Below, piece by piece: positions 32,812 to 42,950 of a stretch of DNA of 48,294 bases. Positions within the stretch are counted from its first letter, which is position 1; each line of letters starts with the position of its first letter. The notes beneath the pieces were generated by a model that worked only from the letters and a program-made list of their open reading frames with translations, had not been told where the DNA came from and did not search any database. Both the position numbers and the translations under genes were made by a program. Source of the DNA: JAIEPT01 sp038217425. Lineage in GTDB: Bacteria > Planctomycetota > Planctomycetia > Gemmatales > Gemmataceae. Location of the stretch: contig JBBQPM010000032.1 in the NCBI GenBank assembly GCA_038217425.1, positions 1-48,294 of the forward strand, in the 5' to 3' direction.

Positions 32812-35112
32812 ATGGCTCGCATCGCATGCCTGGCGCTCTCGATCTTCCAGGCGTCCGCTTTTGCCGACGATCCCAATACCTGGCGCAAGGCGGCCGAGGG
32901 GCAGATCGGTCCGCGTTCGTCGGCGCCGCTGGTCTATTTGCCCGCTCAGAAGGCGTTCACGCTCCTGGGCGGCTATATTAGCCACGAACCCAAGGGGCCC
33001 TTCCCGTTCGACCTCCTCGCCTTCGACTCCGCGTCGGCGACCTGGAAAAACTGGTTCTCCGAGGGAACCGCCGACCGCGGCAACGACGTCGGCCCCGTCC
33101 GCGATCCGGGGTTCAAATCTCCCTATTTCGAACTGGTCGATAAGGACGGCGCTGCTCGCCTCAGCCCCCGGCAAGCCCGTTTCTACCATCAGTACGCTCA
33201 CGCCCCCTGGGACGACTGCGTCTACGCCCTCGTCTGCGGCCATACGATTCGCTTCGATCCCCGCAAACGCACCTGGACCGATCTGGCGCCGCAAACGTCG
33301 CCGGTCGCGGTGCAGAACAACTTTCGCCAGGCCCTCTGCTGGGGCGCCCTGTGTGCCGACCCGGTGAATCAAGAATTGGTCCTCGTCGGCGGTTGCGGCG
33401 CCGACAACCAGAACGCCTCGCCCGGCACGTGGATCTATTCGACCAAGGAGAACCACTGGCGCCGGCTCGCCGCGAAGGTCGAGCCCGGCCCGCGCGCCCT
33501 GGCGCCGATGGCTTACGATGCCGAATCGCGCAGCATCGTCCTCTTCGGCGGCGACCGACTCAACGAACTCCTCGGCGACACCTGGGTCTACGACTGCGCC
33601 GGACGAACCTGGCAGCACCGCCGCCCGCCGCTCAGTCCCGCGCCGCGCTTCGGGCACGGCCTGGTCGCGCCGCACGGCTCCAAGGGAGTCGTGCTCGTTG
33701 GCGGTAAGACGTATACATCGTCGAACGCATATGTGGCGATGTTATACGCTCCGCTTCCCTTCGAGATGTGGACCTACGACGTGAAGGCCGACCGCTGGAC
33801 CCGGCTCAAGACTCAGGGCCAGCCGCCGCAAGTCGCCAATGCCGCGATGATGGCCGCGATCGATGACAAAAGCGAATTGATGCTCGTGAAGGAGTCGCAG
33901 GGGAAGCTCCCCGCGGAGACCTGGACCTGTCGCATCTCGACGGCAGCGGTCGACGAAGAGGGGACCAAGAAGACCGGCGTGCCGCCGGGAACCTCGGTCT
34001 TTCGCACCGGCGCGTACGATCCCGCCTGGTACGATCAGGATCTCCCGGCCCCGGACGAGCAGGCGTTCGCCAAGTTCCTCGCGGACGTCCCGGTGAATCG
34101 TTTCGTCGATATCGAGGCGCCCCGTTGGCCCCTCAATCGCCAGGGGGGCGGTTGGAGCACCTCAGCCCTTGACGTCGTCGACGATCAGATCCTCAACCTG
34201 TGCGGCGGGCACTCGTCATACTTCGGCAACGATGTGGCCCACTTCAGCCTGAAGACGGGCCGCTGGTCGATCTCGGCCCGCCCCGAGTTCGCCCTCGAAT
34301 TCAATTACGACCTGGCCGGGCCCGGCCTGCTCACGTTCGCCGGCGGGCCGTGGAGTGGGCATCAGTACAAGACCTATGCCCACGATCCGCTGTCGAAACG
34401 CCTGATTCTCGTCGGCGCGCTGACGCAGTTCTACGACCCCACCGTTCGGCGCTGGATGAGCGAGGAACGGTTCCCCACGGCCCCCTTCGCCGGCTCCAAG
34501 TACGTCACCTTCAATTGCCCGACGCCGCACGGCGTGTACGTCTGGACGCGCATGAACGCCTTTGCCAGCGAGGTCGGACTCTTTCGCCTGGAGGACAACA
34601 AGGCGTGGACTCGGGTCAAGACGACGGGAGCGCCGCTGCCCCGGCCCGTCGTCGATTCGGGTTCGACCATGGTGTACGACACGAAGCGCGATCGCTTTCT
34701 GCTCACGACGGTCGAAGGTCTGAAGCCGGGCGAGACGCCGGGCCAACTCTGGTCGATCGACCGCAAGACGGGCGAGTGTACCGTGCTCAACCCGAAAGGA
34801 AGGGAGAAACTCATCACGCCGCGGTTTGCGCGCGAGGCTGTCTACGTTGCCAAGCAGGATGTCTTTCTCTTCGGGACGCTGATCGGCGCCGACTTGCAAA
34901 CGCCGTTCTACGTGCCCGAAAGCAACGCCTGGCAACTGGCGAGCATTCCTGGAGCGGAGGTGATGAACAGTCACCGCAAGCAACCGGGCGGCAGCGTCGA
35001 CCTGGGCCTGCTCTACGATGCGAAACGCGATCTGGTGTACGCCGTCCTGTGCCAGCTGCGGCCCGGAGCGGTGCGCGTCCTGCGCGTGGACGCCTCGGCC
35101 TGGAAGCCGTGA
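32812..35112 (+). CDS. Exported kelch-repeat beta-propeller protein
   Basis: 766 residues with a short signal peptide (MARIACLALSIFQASAFA). Kelch-type blades are visible as repeated 'LVGG...W.Y....W' units: FTLLGGYISHEP, LVLVGGCGADNQ, IVLFGGDRLNELLGDTWVYD, VVLVGGKTYTSS and, in a second set, ILNLCGGHSSYFGNDVAHF. The length allows two propellers. Such proteins bind carbohydrates or proteins; no galactose-oxidase copper site is evident. It follows the DUF4838 gene after 15 nt and is probably translated from the same message. Confidence 0.82.
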   Translation: MARIACLALSIFQASAFADDPNTWRKAAEGQIGPRSSAPLVYLPAQKAFTLLGGYISHEPKGPFPFDLLAFDSASATWKNWFSEGTADRGNDVGPVRDPGFKSPYFELVDKDGAARLSPRQARFYHQYAHAPWDDCVYALVCGHTIRFDPRKRTWTDLAPQTSPVAVQNNFRQALCWGALCADPVNQELVLVGGCGADNQNASPGTWIYSTKENHWRRLAAKVEPGPRALAPMAYDAESRSIVLFGGDRLNELLGDTWVYDCAGRTWQHRRPPLSPAPRFGHGLVAPHGSKGVVLVGGKTYTSSNAYVAMLYAPLPFEMWTYDVKADRWTRLKTQGQPPQVANAAMMAAIDDKSELMLVKESQGKLPAETWTCRISTAAVDEEGTKKTGVPPGTSVFRTGAYDPAWYDQDLPAPDEQAFAKFLADVPVNRFVDIEAPRWPLNRQGGGWSTSALDVVDDQILNLCGGHSSYFGNDVAHFSLKTGRWSISARPEFALEFNYDLAGPGLLTFAGGPWSGHQYKTYAHDPLSKRLILVGALTQFYDPTVRRWMSEERFPTAPFAGSKYVTFNCPTPHGVYVWTRMNAFASEVGLFRLEDNKAWTRVKTTGAPLPRPVVDSGSTMVYDTKRDRFLLTTVEGLKPGETPGQLWSIDRKTGECTVLNPKGREKLITPRFAREAVYVAKQDVFLFGTLIGADLQTPFYVPESNAWQLASIPGAEVMNSHRKQPGGSVDLGLLYDAKRDLVYAVLCQLRPGAVRVLRVDASAWKP

Positions 35113-35149
35113 CGCGAGCCGATTCAGCGTAACTTGGCTGAGCCGCAAT

Positions 35150-35209
35150 CGTAGGGCAAGCGGCTCGCTTGCCTTTGCAGAGTGGGCAAGCGAGGCCGCT
35201 TGCCCTACG
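35150..35209. repeat. Inverted repeat between kelch and PQQ-propeller genes
   Basis: CGTAGGGCAAGCGGC with its exact complement GCCGCTTGCCCTACG at the ends, and inner blocks CGCTTGCC/GGGCAAGCG around a 10-nt loop. It fills most of the gap between the two genes and ends 40 nt before the next start. Confidence 0.88.
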
Positions 35210-35249
35210 GTTACTTCTGTGCCGATCTCTCCTTCGAATTGAGGCGATC

Positions 35250-36548
35250 ATGAAAGCGATTCTGCTCGGCTTCTGCTTCGTTTGCACGACCTCGAACGCG
35301 TGGGCGGACGATTGGCCTCAGTATCGAGGCCCGCAGCGCGACGACGTCTCGGCGGAGAAGGGGCTCCTCAAGGCCTGGCCCAAGGAAGGTCCGCCCCTGG
35401 CATGGACCTACGCCGACGCAGGCGTCGGGCTTTCCGCCCCGGCGATCGTCGGCGAGCGACTTTACATTCTCGGCGGCCGCGGCGCGGACGAATTCTTGAT
35501 CTGCCTCGATCTCAAATCCGCGGCCAACGGCAAGGTCAAGGAGGCCTGGTCCGCCAAGATCGGGCCGCTCTTCGAGTTCAAAGGCAATAGCTGGAGTTCC
35601 GGCCCCAGCGCCACGCCCACGGTCGAAGGGGGACTCGTCTACGCCCTCGGGGGCCGAGGCGATCTCGTCTGCGTCGATGCCGCCGACGGCAAGGAACGCT
35701 GGCGAAAAAATCTACCGAAGGAACTCGGCGCCCAGGTCAACCCGATCGGCGGCGGGCCCAAGGATCTGGGTTGGGGCTTCACCTGGTCCCCGCTCGTCGA
35801 CGGCGCCAAGCTCATTTGCATTCCCGGCGGCCCCAAGGGTACCGTGGCCGCCCTCGATAAGCAGACTGGCGTCGTCCTCTGGCGCAGCACGGAGATCGGC
35901 GATCAGGCGGCGTATACGTCCCCCATGGCTGCCGACGTCGGCGGCGTTCGGCAGTACGTCGTTCTCACCAACAAGAACCTGTTCGGCGTCGCGGCGAGCG
36001 ACGGCAAACTCCTCTGGAAGGCGCCACGCAGCTACGGCACCGAGGTGATCAACTCCCCCAGCGTGCACGGCGCGTTCGTTTACACCACCGTCGCCGCCGG
36101 CGGTACGGGATCGGACTACGTCGAAATCGTCAAGTCAGGCGAGGCGTTCACCGTGCGGGAAGTTTTCAGCAACAAGCTCCTCGCCAACCATCACGGCAAC
36201 GTCATTCGCCTCGCCGAACACGTCTTCGGCTACTCGCAGGGCAAGGGCTGGACGTGTCAAAGCCTCGAGACGGGCAAGGTCCTCTGGAGCGAAAAGCAGA
36301 AGCTGGGCGCCGGCTCGATGGTCTATGCCGACGGTCACTTCTATCTATACGCCGAGAGCGATGGCACGGTCGCCTTGATTGACGCGAGTATCGAAGGCTG
36401 GCGCGAAGGGGGGCGTTTCAAGATTCCGCAACAGACGACGCTGCGAAAGCCGTCGGGAAAGATCTGGACGCCGCCGGTGATCTCCGGGGGCAAGCTCTAT
36501 CTGCGCGATCAAGACCTGCTCTTCTGCTACGACGTGAAGGCGAAATGA
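35250..36548 (+). CDS. Exported PQQ-like beta-propeller protein (BamB-like)
   Basis: 432 residues with a signal peptide (MKAILLGFCFVCTTSNAWA). The mature start 'DDWPQYRGPQRDDVS' is the hallmark of planctomycete and verrucomicrobial PQQ-like propeller proteins. Blades carry the 'G..Y.L...G.l.c.Da..G...W' repeat (LVYALGGRGDLVCVDAADGKERW, VAALDKQTGVVLW, FGVAASDGKLLW, TCQSLETGKVLW). It is unlikely to bind PQQ as an enzyme; a structural or binding role is more likely. The start is ATG 35250 because GAGG is 5 nt upstream and the signal peptide begins there. It may be transcribed with the two genes before it, through the palindrome. Confidence 0.85.
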   Translation: MKAILLGFCFVCTTSNAWADDWPQYRGPQRDDVSAEKGLLKAWPKEGPPLAWTYADAGVGLSAPAIVGERLYILGGRGADEFLICLDLKSAANGKVKEAWSAKIGPLFEFKGNSWSSGPSATPTVEGGLVYALGGRGDLVCVDAADGKERWRKNLPKELGAQVNPIGGGPKDLGWGFTWSPLVDGAKLICIPGGPKGTVAALDKQTGVVLWRSTEIGDQAAYTSPMAADVGGVRQYVVLTNKNLFGVAASDGKLLWKAPRSYGTEVINSPSVHGAFVYTTVAAGGTGSDYVEIVKSGEAFTVREVFSNKLLANHHGNVIRLAEHVFGYSQGKGWTCQSLETGKVLWSEKQKLGAGSMVYADGHFYLYAESDGTVALIDASIEGWREGGRFKIPQQTTLRKPSGKIWTPPVISGGKLYLRDQDLLFCYDVKAK

Positions 36549-36574
36549 GTGTCAGTGCGTCAATTACCGCGCGG

Positions 36575-36628
36575 GAGCCCGCAGCGCCAGCAAGGCCGGA
36601 ATTCGATCCTTGCTGGCGCTGCGGGCTC
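36575..36628. repeat. Perfect 21-bp inverted repeat, family D, copy 1
   Basis: GAGCCCGCAGCGCCAGCAAG G and its exact complement around a 12-nt loop, in the gap between the convergent PQQ-propeller (+) and lipoprotein (-) genes. A close relative lies at 40221-40273. Confidence 0.92.
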
Positions 36629-36648
36629 TGTCAGATTGCTGTCAGCGG

Positions 36649-37041
36649 TTACTTCTCGAACTCTTCCGCGGGCGGGGGCGCGGGCTTCTTGTTGTACTTC
36701 GCGACGTACTTCGCCTCGAATCGTTCGTACTTGCTCGGATCGCATTTGAAGCACTGCGACTTGGCTCGGTCGGTGTGAATCTCGCACCAGTCGCCTTTGT
36801 CCTTGAACATGCTCTTCTTCTTCGCCTCGGGCAGGCACTGGCTGCACTCATGCTCCGGGATGCCGTGCTCGTCGCACCACCACGCCGCATGCTTCGTGTC
36901 ACCTGCCGGCGCATCGCCCGCTTTTGCCCCGGGGCCCGAATTCGAGGCAACTCTATTTCCGGCAGGCCGGTCATTGCAACCGACGATCGTCAACCCGACG
37001 ACCGCGGCCAACAGCATACTTCCAGTAAGACGTACCAACAT
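36649..37041 (-). CDS. Lipoprotein with two Cys/His metal-binding motifs
   Basis: 130 residues. The lipobox is VGLTIVGC with the lipidated Cys at 22, followed by a flexible Gly/Ser/Ala linker. Two motifs follow: W55-C56-x2-H59-x6-C66-x2-C69 (WWCDEHGIPEHECSQC) and W85-C86-x2-H89-x7-C97-x2-C100 (WCEIHTDRAKSQCFKC). The first has exactly the spacing of the motif in the RND adaptor of this locus. They look like sites for Zn, Co or Cu. AAAGGAG stands 7 nt before ATG 37041. It lies directly behind the pump gene on the same strand and probably serves as an accessory metal-binding lipoprotein of the efflux system, facing the periplasm. Confidence 0.78.
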   Translation of the reverse strand: MLVRLTGSMLLAAVVGLTIVGCNDRPAGNRVASNSGPGAKAGDAPAGDTKHAAWWCDEHGIPEHECSQCLPEAKKKSMFKDKGDWCEIHTDRAKSQCFKCDPSKYERFEAKYVAKYNKKPAPPPAEEFEK

Positions 37042-37074
37042 GAACGACTCCTTTGCACAAGTTAGAAAACACAA

Positions 37075-37095
37075 ATCCCCAGGGTTCGGCGTACC

Positions 37096-37112
<17 letters not shown>
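37075..37112. repeat. Single arm of repeat family A
   Basis: ATCCCCAGGGTTCGGCGTAC followed by CTCACCCATGGGGCTTTT is one arm of the palindrome found whole at 191, 2398 and 42529. On the minus strand it spans the end of the RND pump gene, whose stop codon TGA (37098-37096) comes from the GGGTGAGG core of the arm. Confidence 0.8.
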
Positions 37113-40203
<3,091 letters not shown>

Positions 40204-40220
40204 GAAAACTCCGGGATTCC

Positions 40221-40273
40221 GAGCCCGCAGCGCAAGCAAGGGTCATGCAAACCCTTGCTTGCGCTGCGGGCTC
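40221..40273. repeat. Perfect 23-bp inverted repeat, family D, copy 2
   Basis: GAGCCCGCAGCGCAAGCAAG GGT and its exact complement with a 7-nt loop, between the adaptor stop and the pump start. Copy 1 (36575-36628) differs by compensated changes (CGCC/GGCG here CGCA/TGCG). A small extra hairpin (CAGCCCG/CGGGCTG) follows at about 40286. Confidence 0.92.
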
Positions 40274-40316
40274 CGTTAGTCGATACAGCCCGACCGGGCT
40301 GTTAATGGCCGCAGCC

Positions 40317-41924
40317 TCAGCCGTCGCCGAGCGTGTTCTTGAGCATCTCGGCACGCAGGGCGGTGCTGTTCTTCGTCACGACCCATTCGCCCGGCAGCAG
40401 TCCCGCGAGGATCTCCGTCTGATTGCCGTTTGTGACGCCCACGCGGACGGAGCGGACGTGGAAGACGAACAGGCTCTCGGGATTGTAAAAGCCGTTGTCG
40501 CGCACGAAGACGACGTGGCAATTCTTCTCCCAGTGGACCGCCTCGTTGGGGACGACGATCGCGTTCTTTTCCTGGCGAATGACGACTTCGCCCTTGCCGT
40601 AGGAATGCGCGAGCAGCGTGCCGTCGGGATTGGCGACCTCGGCGCGGTAGTCGACGGTGCGGGTCTTGTCGTCGACCCGGGTGCTTTTCCAGACGAGTTC
40701 GCCGACCACGGGTTGGTCGAAACCGTCGATGCGGAAGCGAACGGTTTGGCCTGGGGCGCCGGTCTTGGGATCGCGGATGCGCAGGTAGCGGACGTCGAGG
40801 GCGCGGGCGCTGAGGTTGATCCACATGCGGCTCGTGTCGGCGACCACGAAGAGGGATTTGCCCGCGTCAACGGCCCCGCTCCTGGTGGCGCTGGCGTCAA
40901 TGACGACGCCGTCCTGCGGCGCCAGCACTGGCAGCAAATTCGACGTCGTTGGCCGGGGGCTGAGGCCCTGGAGGAGATCCACGGGAATGCCGAGGAACTG
41001 CACGCGGGCGCTGAGTTCTTCGAGGGCGGCCGGCTTCTTCTCGTCAAGCGTGAGGGGCAGGCCGAAGTTGCTGAGCGCCTGCAGGGCGGCGAGGACACGG
41101 ATCTGTCCCTCGCGATGGGCGACGTCGGCTTCGATGAGCTTGTTCTCGCCGTAGATGCCGGGGGTGAGGGGCCGGACGTGGTCGAGCATGCGTTTGCGGA
41201 GCTCGAGCTGGGCATAGGCTTGCAAGAGTTCGCTCTTGGCTTTGCCGACGTCGACGGCGTCGACCAGCGCGAGAACGTCGCCGCGCTTGACCTGGGCGCC
41301 GACCGCGGCTTTCTCCGTGAGATGCCAGACGCGACCGGCGACGGGGGATGAGGCGGGCGTGACCTTCGGCTGTTCGTAGCCGATCTCGCCGCTGACCGCG
41401 ATGGTTTCTTCGACGGAGCCACGCTCGGCGGGTTCGCCGTCCAGGCCCATCTTGCTCATGACCGCTTCCGACGCCAGTTGAATGCGGCGCAGATGCAGCT
41501 TGCAGTTCTTGTCGTTCTCCGTGCGCGGCTTCAGCGCCAGGGCAGCGTCCGCGGCGGCCTTCCACGCAAGTAGATCATCTTGGGTAATTTTCTTGCGGTC
41601 CGCGGGCGTGAGCTGCGCCGCGGCGAGCGTCTCCAGCGGACAGTAATGTACGCCATGCGTCTTGCACCACGTCGTCGGGGTGCGAGGCGCCAGTTCGGGC
41701 CGGCATTCGACGCAGATCGATTCGGGCACGCTGTGTTTCTTGCACCAGTCCTCGGGCTCGGCGTTTGCGGTCTTCTTGAAAAAGGCGCCGACCTTCGCGG
41801 GACTCCAGTCGGTGAAATGCCCGAGGACAGCGACGCCGACGAGGAAGCCGAGCACGAGCGCCGTGGGCAGCGCGGCAAGGAGCGTACGAGCGAACGAAGT
41901 TCGAGGCGTGGCTTGCACGTTCAT
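40317..41924 (-). CDS. RND efflux periplasmic adaptor (HlyD/CusB family) with N-terminal Cys/His module
   Basis: 535 residues. An N-terminal membrane anchor (TLLAALPTALVLGFLVGVAVLG) is followed by a metal-binding insert: W60-C61-x2-H64-x6-C71-x2-C74 (WCKKHSVPESICVEC) and a degenerate second copy W86-C87-x2-H90-x4-C95. After a helical linker come the adaptor parts: a barrel-sandwich/lipoyl domain (GRVWHLTEKAAVGAQVKRGDVLALVDAVDVG), a helical hairpin (SELLQAYAQLELRKRMLDHV), a beta-barrel and the membrane-proximal domain. It links the inner-membrane pump to an outer-membrane channel and may hand metal over through the Cys/His module. The start is ATG 41924 with GAGG 6 nt upstream. A 113-nt gap with the family D palindrome separates it from the pump gene. 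Confidence 0.9.
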   Translation of the reverse strand: MNVQATPRTSFARTLLAALPTALVLGFLVGVAVLGHFTDWSPAKVGAFFKKTANAEPEDWCKKHSVPESICVECRPELAPRTPTTWCKTHGVHYCPLETLAAAQLTPADRKKITQDDLLAWKAAADAALALKPRTENDKNCKLHLRRIQLASEAVMSKMGLDGEPAERGSVEETIAVSGEIGYEQPKVTPASSPVAGRVWHLTEKAAVGAQVKRGDVLALVDAVDVGKAKSELLQAYAQLELRKRMLDHVRPLTPGIYGENKLIEADVAHREGQIRVLAALQALSNFGLPLTLDEKKPAALEELSARVQFLGIPVDLLQGLSPRPTTSNLLPVLAPQDGVVIDASATRSGAVDAGKSLFVVADTSRMWINLSARALDVRYLRIRDPKTGAPGQTVRFRIDGFDQPVVGELVWKSTRVDDKTRTVDYRAEVANPDGTLLAHSYGKGEVVIRQEKNAIVVPNEAVHWEKNCHVVFVRDNGFYNPESLFVFHVRSVRVGVTNGNQTEILAGLLPGEWVVTKNSTALRAEMLKNTLGDG

Positions 41925-41998
41925 GGGGAACCTCACGAGAACGCGCAGGCTGCGCGCAAAATCTTCGGAAAGTAGTTTGATGACAAGGGCGGACAGAA

Positions 41999-42059
41999 CG
42001 TGGGGCACGATTGTATCGTGCCAGTTTTCGCACGCGGCACGTTAAAAACGTGCCCCACG
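41999..42059. repeat. Dumbbell palindrome upstream of the adaptor gene
   Basis: The outer 11-bp arms CGTGGGGCACG/CGTGCCCCACG enclose two separate hairpins, GGCACGATtgtATCGTGCC (42004-42022) and GGCACGTTaaaAACGTGCC (42036-42054). The sequence can therefore fold either as one long stem or as two short ones. It lies in the gap between the Cys-rich protein gene and the adaptor gene. Confidence 0.88.
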
Positions 42060-42067
42060 AAAACCGG

Positions 42068-42457
42068 CTACGCGCGCGGAGGCCTGATCAGGCCGCTGAG
42101 AAAGGGAGAAACGAGCAGGGTCGCGACTTCGCCGAGGCACTCATCGCACGAGGGAGAGGTTTCGATCGGCAGGGCGAACGGCGTGAAGCAGGGCGCCTTG
42201 GCGACGCTGCACAGCACGCATCCGCCGGGACAGGGACAGCCGGGCTTTTGCTCCGGGCAGCACGGGCATGGTGCGTCGCCCGCGGGTTGGGGCTCTTCTT
42301 CGTCGTGGCACTGCTGGCAATGTTCGCAAGTCGTCTGGGCCGGCTTCGTTGCCAACGTCCGCATCCACGATTCCATGGCGACGCCGGCGCTGGTATTTGC
42401 GAGCAAATACGCGACCAGACTCGTCAGGGCAACCAGTTTCAGACGCAAACGCCGCAC
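42068..42457 (-). CDS. Cysteine-rich exported protein (probable metal-binding)
   Basis: 129 residues with a signal peptide (RRLRLKLVALTSLVAYLLA, cut near GVA). The mature part has 13 cysteines: a CEHCQQCH cluster at 44-51, then CPCC at 64-67, C74 and C76, C80 and C83, C90, and CDEC at 104-107. No CxxCH with haem-like surroundings is convincing, although CQQCH (47-51) fits that pattern. Ahead of the RND adaptor and pump genes on the same strand, it is best read as a periplasmic metal-binding or sensing protein. The start is GTG 42457, supported by GAGGAGG 5 nt upstream. I do not recognise a named family. Confidence 0.68.
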   Translation of the reverse strand: MRRLRLKLVALTSLVAYLLANTSAGVAMESWMRTLATKPAQTTCEHCQQCHDEEEPQPAGDAPCPCCPEQKPGCPCPGGCVLCSVAKAPCFTPFALPIETSPSCDECLGEVATLLVSPFLSGLIRPPRA

Positions 42458-42528
42458 GTCATCCTCCTCGGGGGGGCCACGTTAGTATACGCAAGGCGCC
42501 CGATTTTCACAATGTCATCAGTAAACCA

Positions 42529-42620
42529 AGCCCAACGGGTGAGGTACTCCGAACCCTTGGGATCCGGCCGTCGCATGGGTTCATCCCAAGGGTTCGGAGT
42601 ACCTCACCCGTTGGGCTTTT
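42529..42620. repeat. Palindromic intergenic repeat, family A, copy 3 (perfect arms)
   Basis: Exact 35-bp arms (42529-42563 and 42583-42617, beginning AGCCCAACGGGTGAGGTACT) with a 19-nt loop. It is the most regular copy in the window. On the minus strand the right arm forms the last codons and the stop (TGA, 42606-42604) of the antitoxin-like gene. Confidence 0.95.
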
Positions 42621-42879
42621 CGATGTCGCACATTTCGTCGGGGCCAGATTCTTGATGCCACCGCGCTCGAGCCGCCTCTCGAACCGTCTGCCAGGGGACG
42701 CAGCGCGACGGATCTGCGTCGGCTAGCGCTGCCCGTCGTTCCATTTCGGCGCGAACTTCGGGGGCGATCGGCGTTGCCTCAAGCGATTCGTGGACGCTGT
42801 CCCACAGCGCCTGGGCCAGGGCAAAACGATCCGCTGGACTCAGCGTATCGATTCCAAGTTGTTGAAGGGTCGGCAGCAT
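42604..42879 (-). CDS. Orphan addiction-module antitoxin-like protein
   Basis: 91 residues. Residues about 6-70 match the 'putative addiction module component' antitoxin pattern: LSPADRFALAQALWDSVHESLE, then PEVRAEMERRAALADADPSRCVPW (given here in parts, LSPADRFALAQALWDS and AEMERRAALADADP) and a closing helix. Members are usually about 70-80 residues and followed by a RelE/ParE-type toxin gene. Here no toxin follows: the C-terminus (CDIEKPNG) runs into a family A palindrome that supplies the stop codon. The gene therefore looks like a remnant whose 3' end and toxin were replaced, or an antitoxin kept alone. It lies 71 nt behind the selenoprotein gene on the same strand. Confidence 0.7.
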   Translation of the reverse strand: MLPTLQQLGIDTLSPADRFALAQALWDSVHESLEATPIAPEVRAEMERRAALADADPSRCVPWQTVREAARARWHQESGPDEMCDIEKPNG

Positions 42880-42950
42880 CTCTCGGATCTCCCCAAATGC
42901 GACGGGTCAGCAATGCATCCTAACGCGGCGTTCGATAATTCGCAAGAACC

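Noticed and set aside
31312..33675. A 787-codon open frame on the minus strand
   Set aside because: Antisense to the DUF4838 and kelch genes, crossing their junction, with no recognisable domain. Shadow frame.
42011..42655. A 214-codon plus-strand frame across the Cys-rich gene and the repeat
   Set aside because: It reads through a family A palindrome (giving the tell-tale VRYSEPLG) and is antisense to the Cys-rich gene, which has a strong ribosome binding site and signal peptide.
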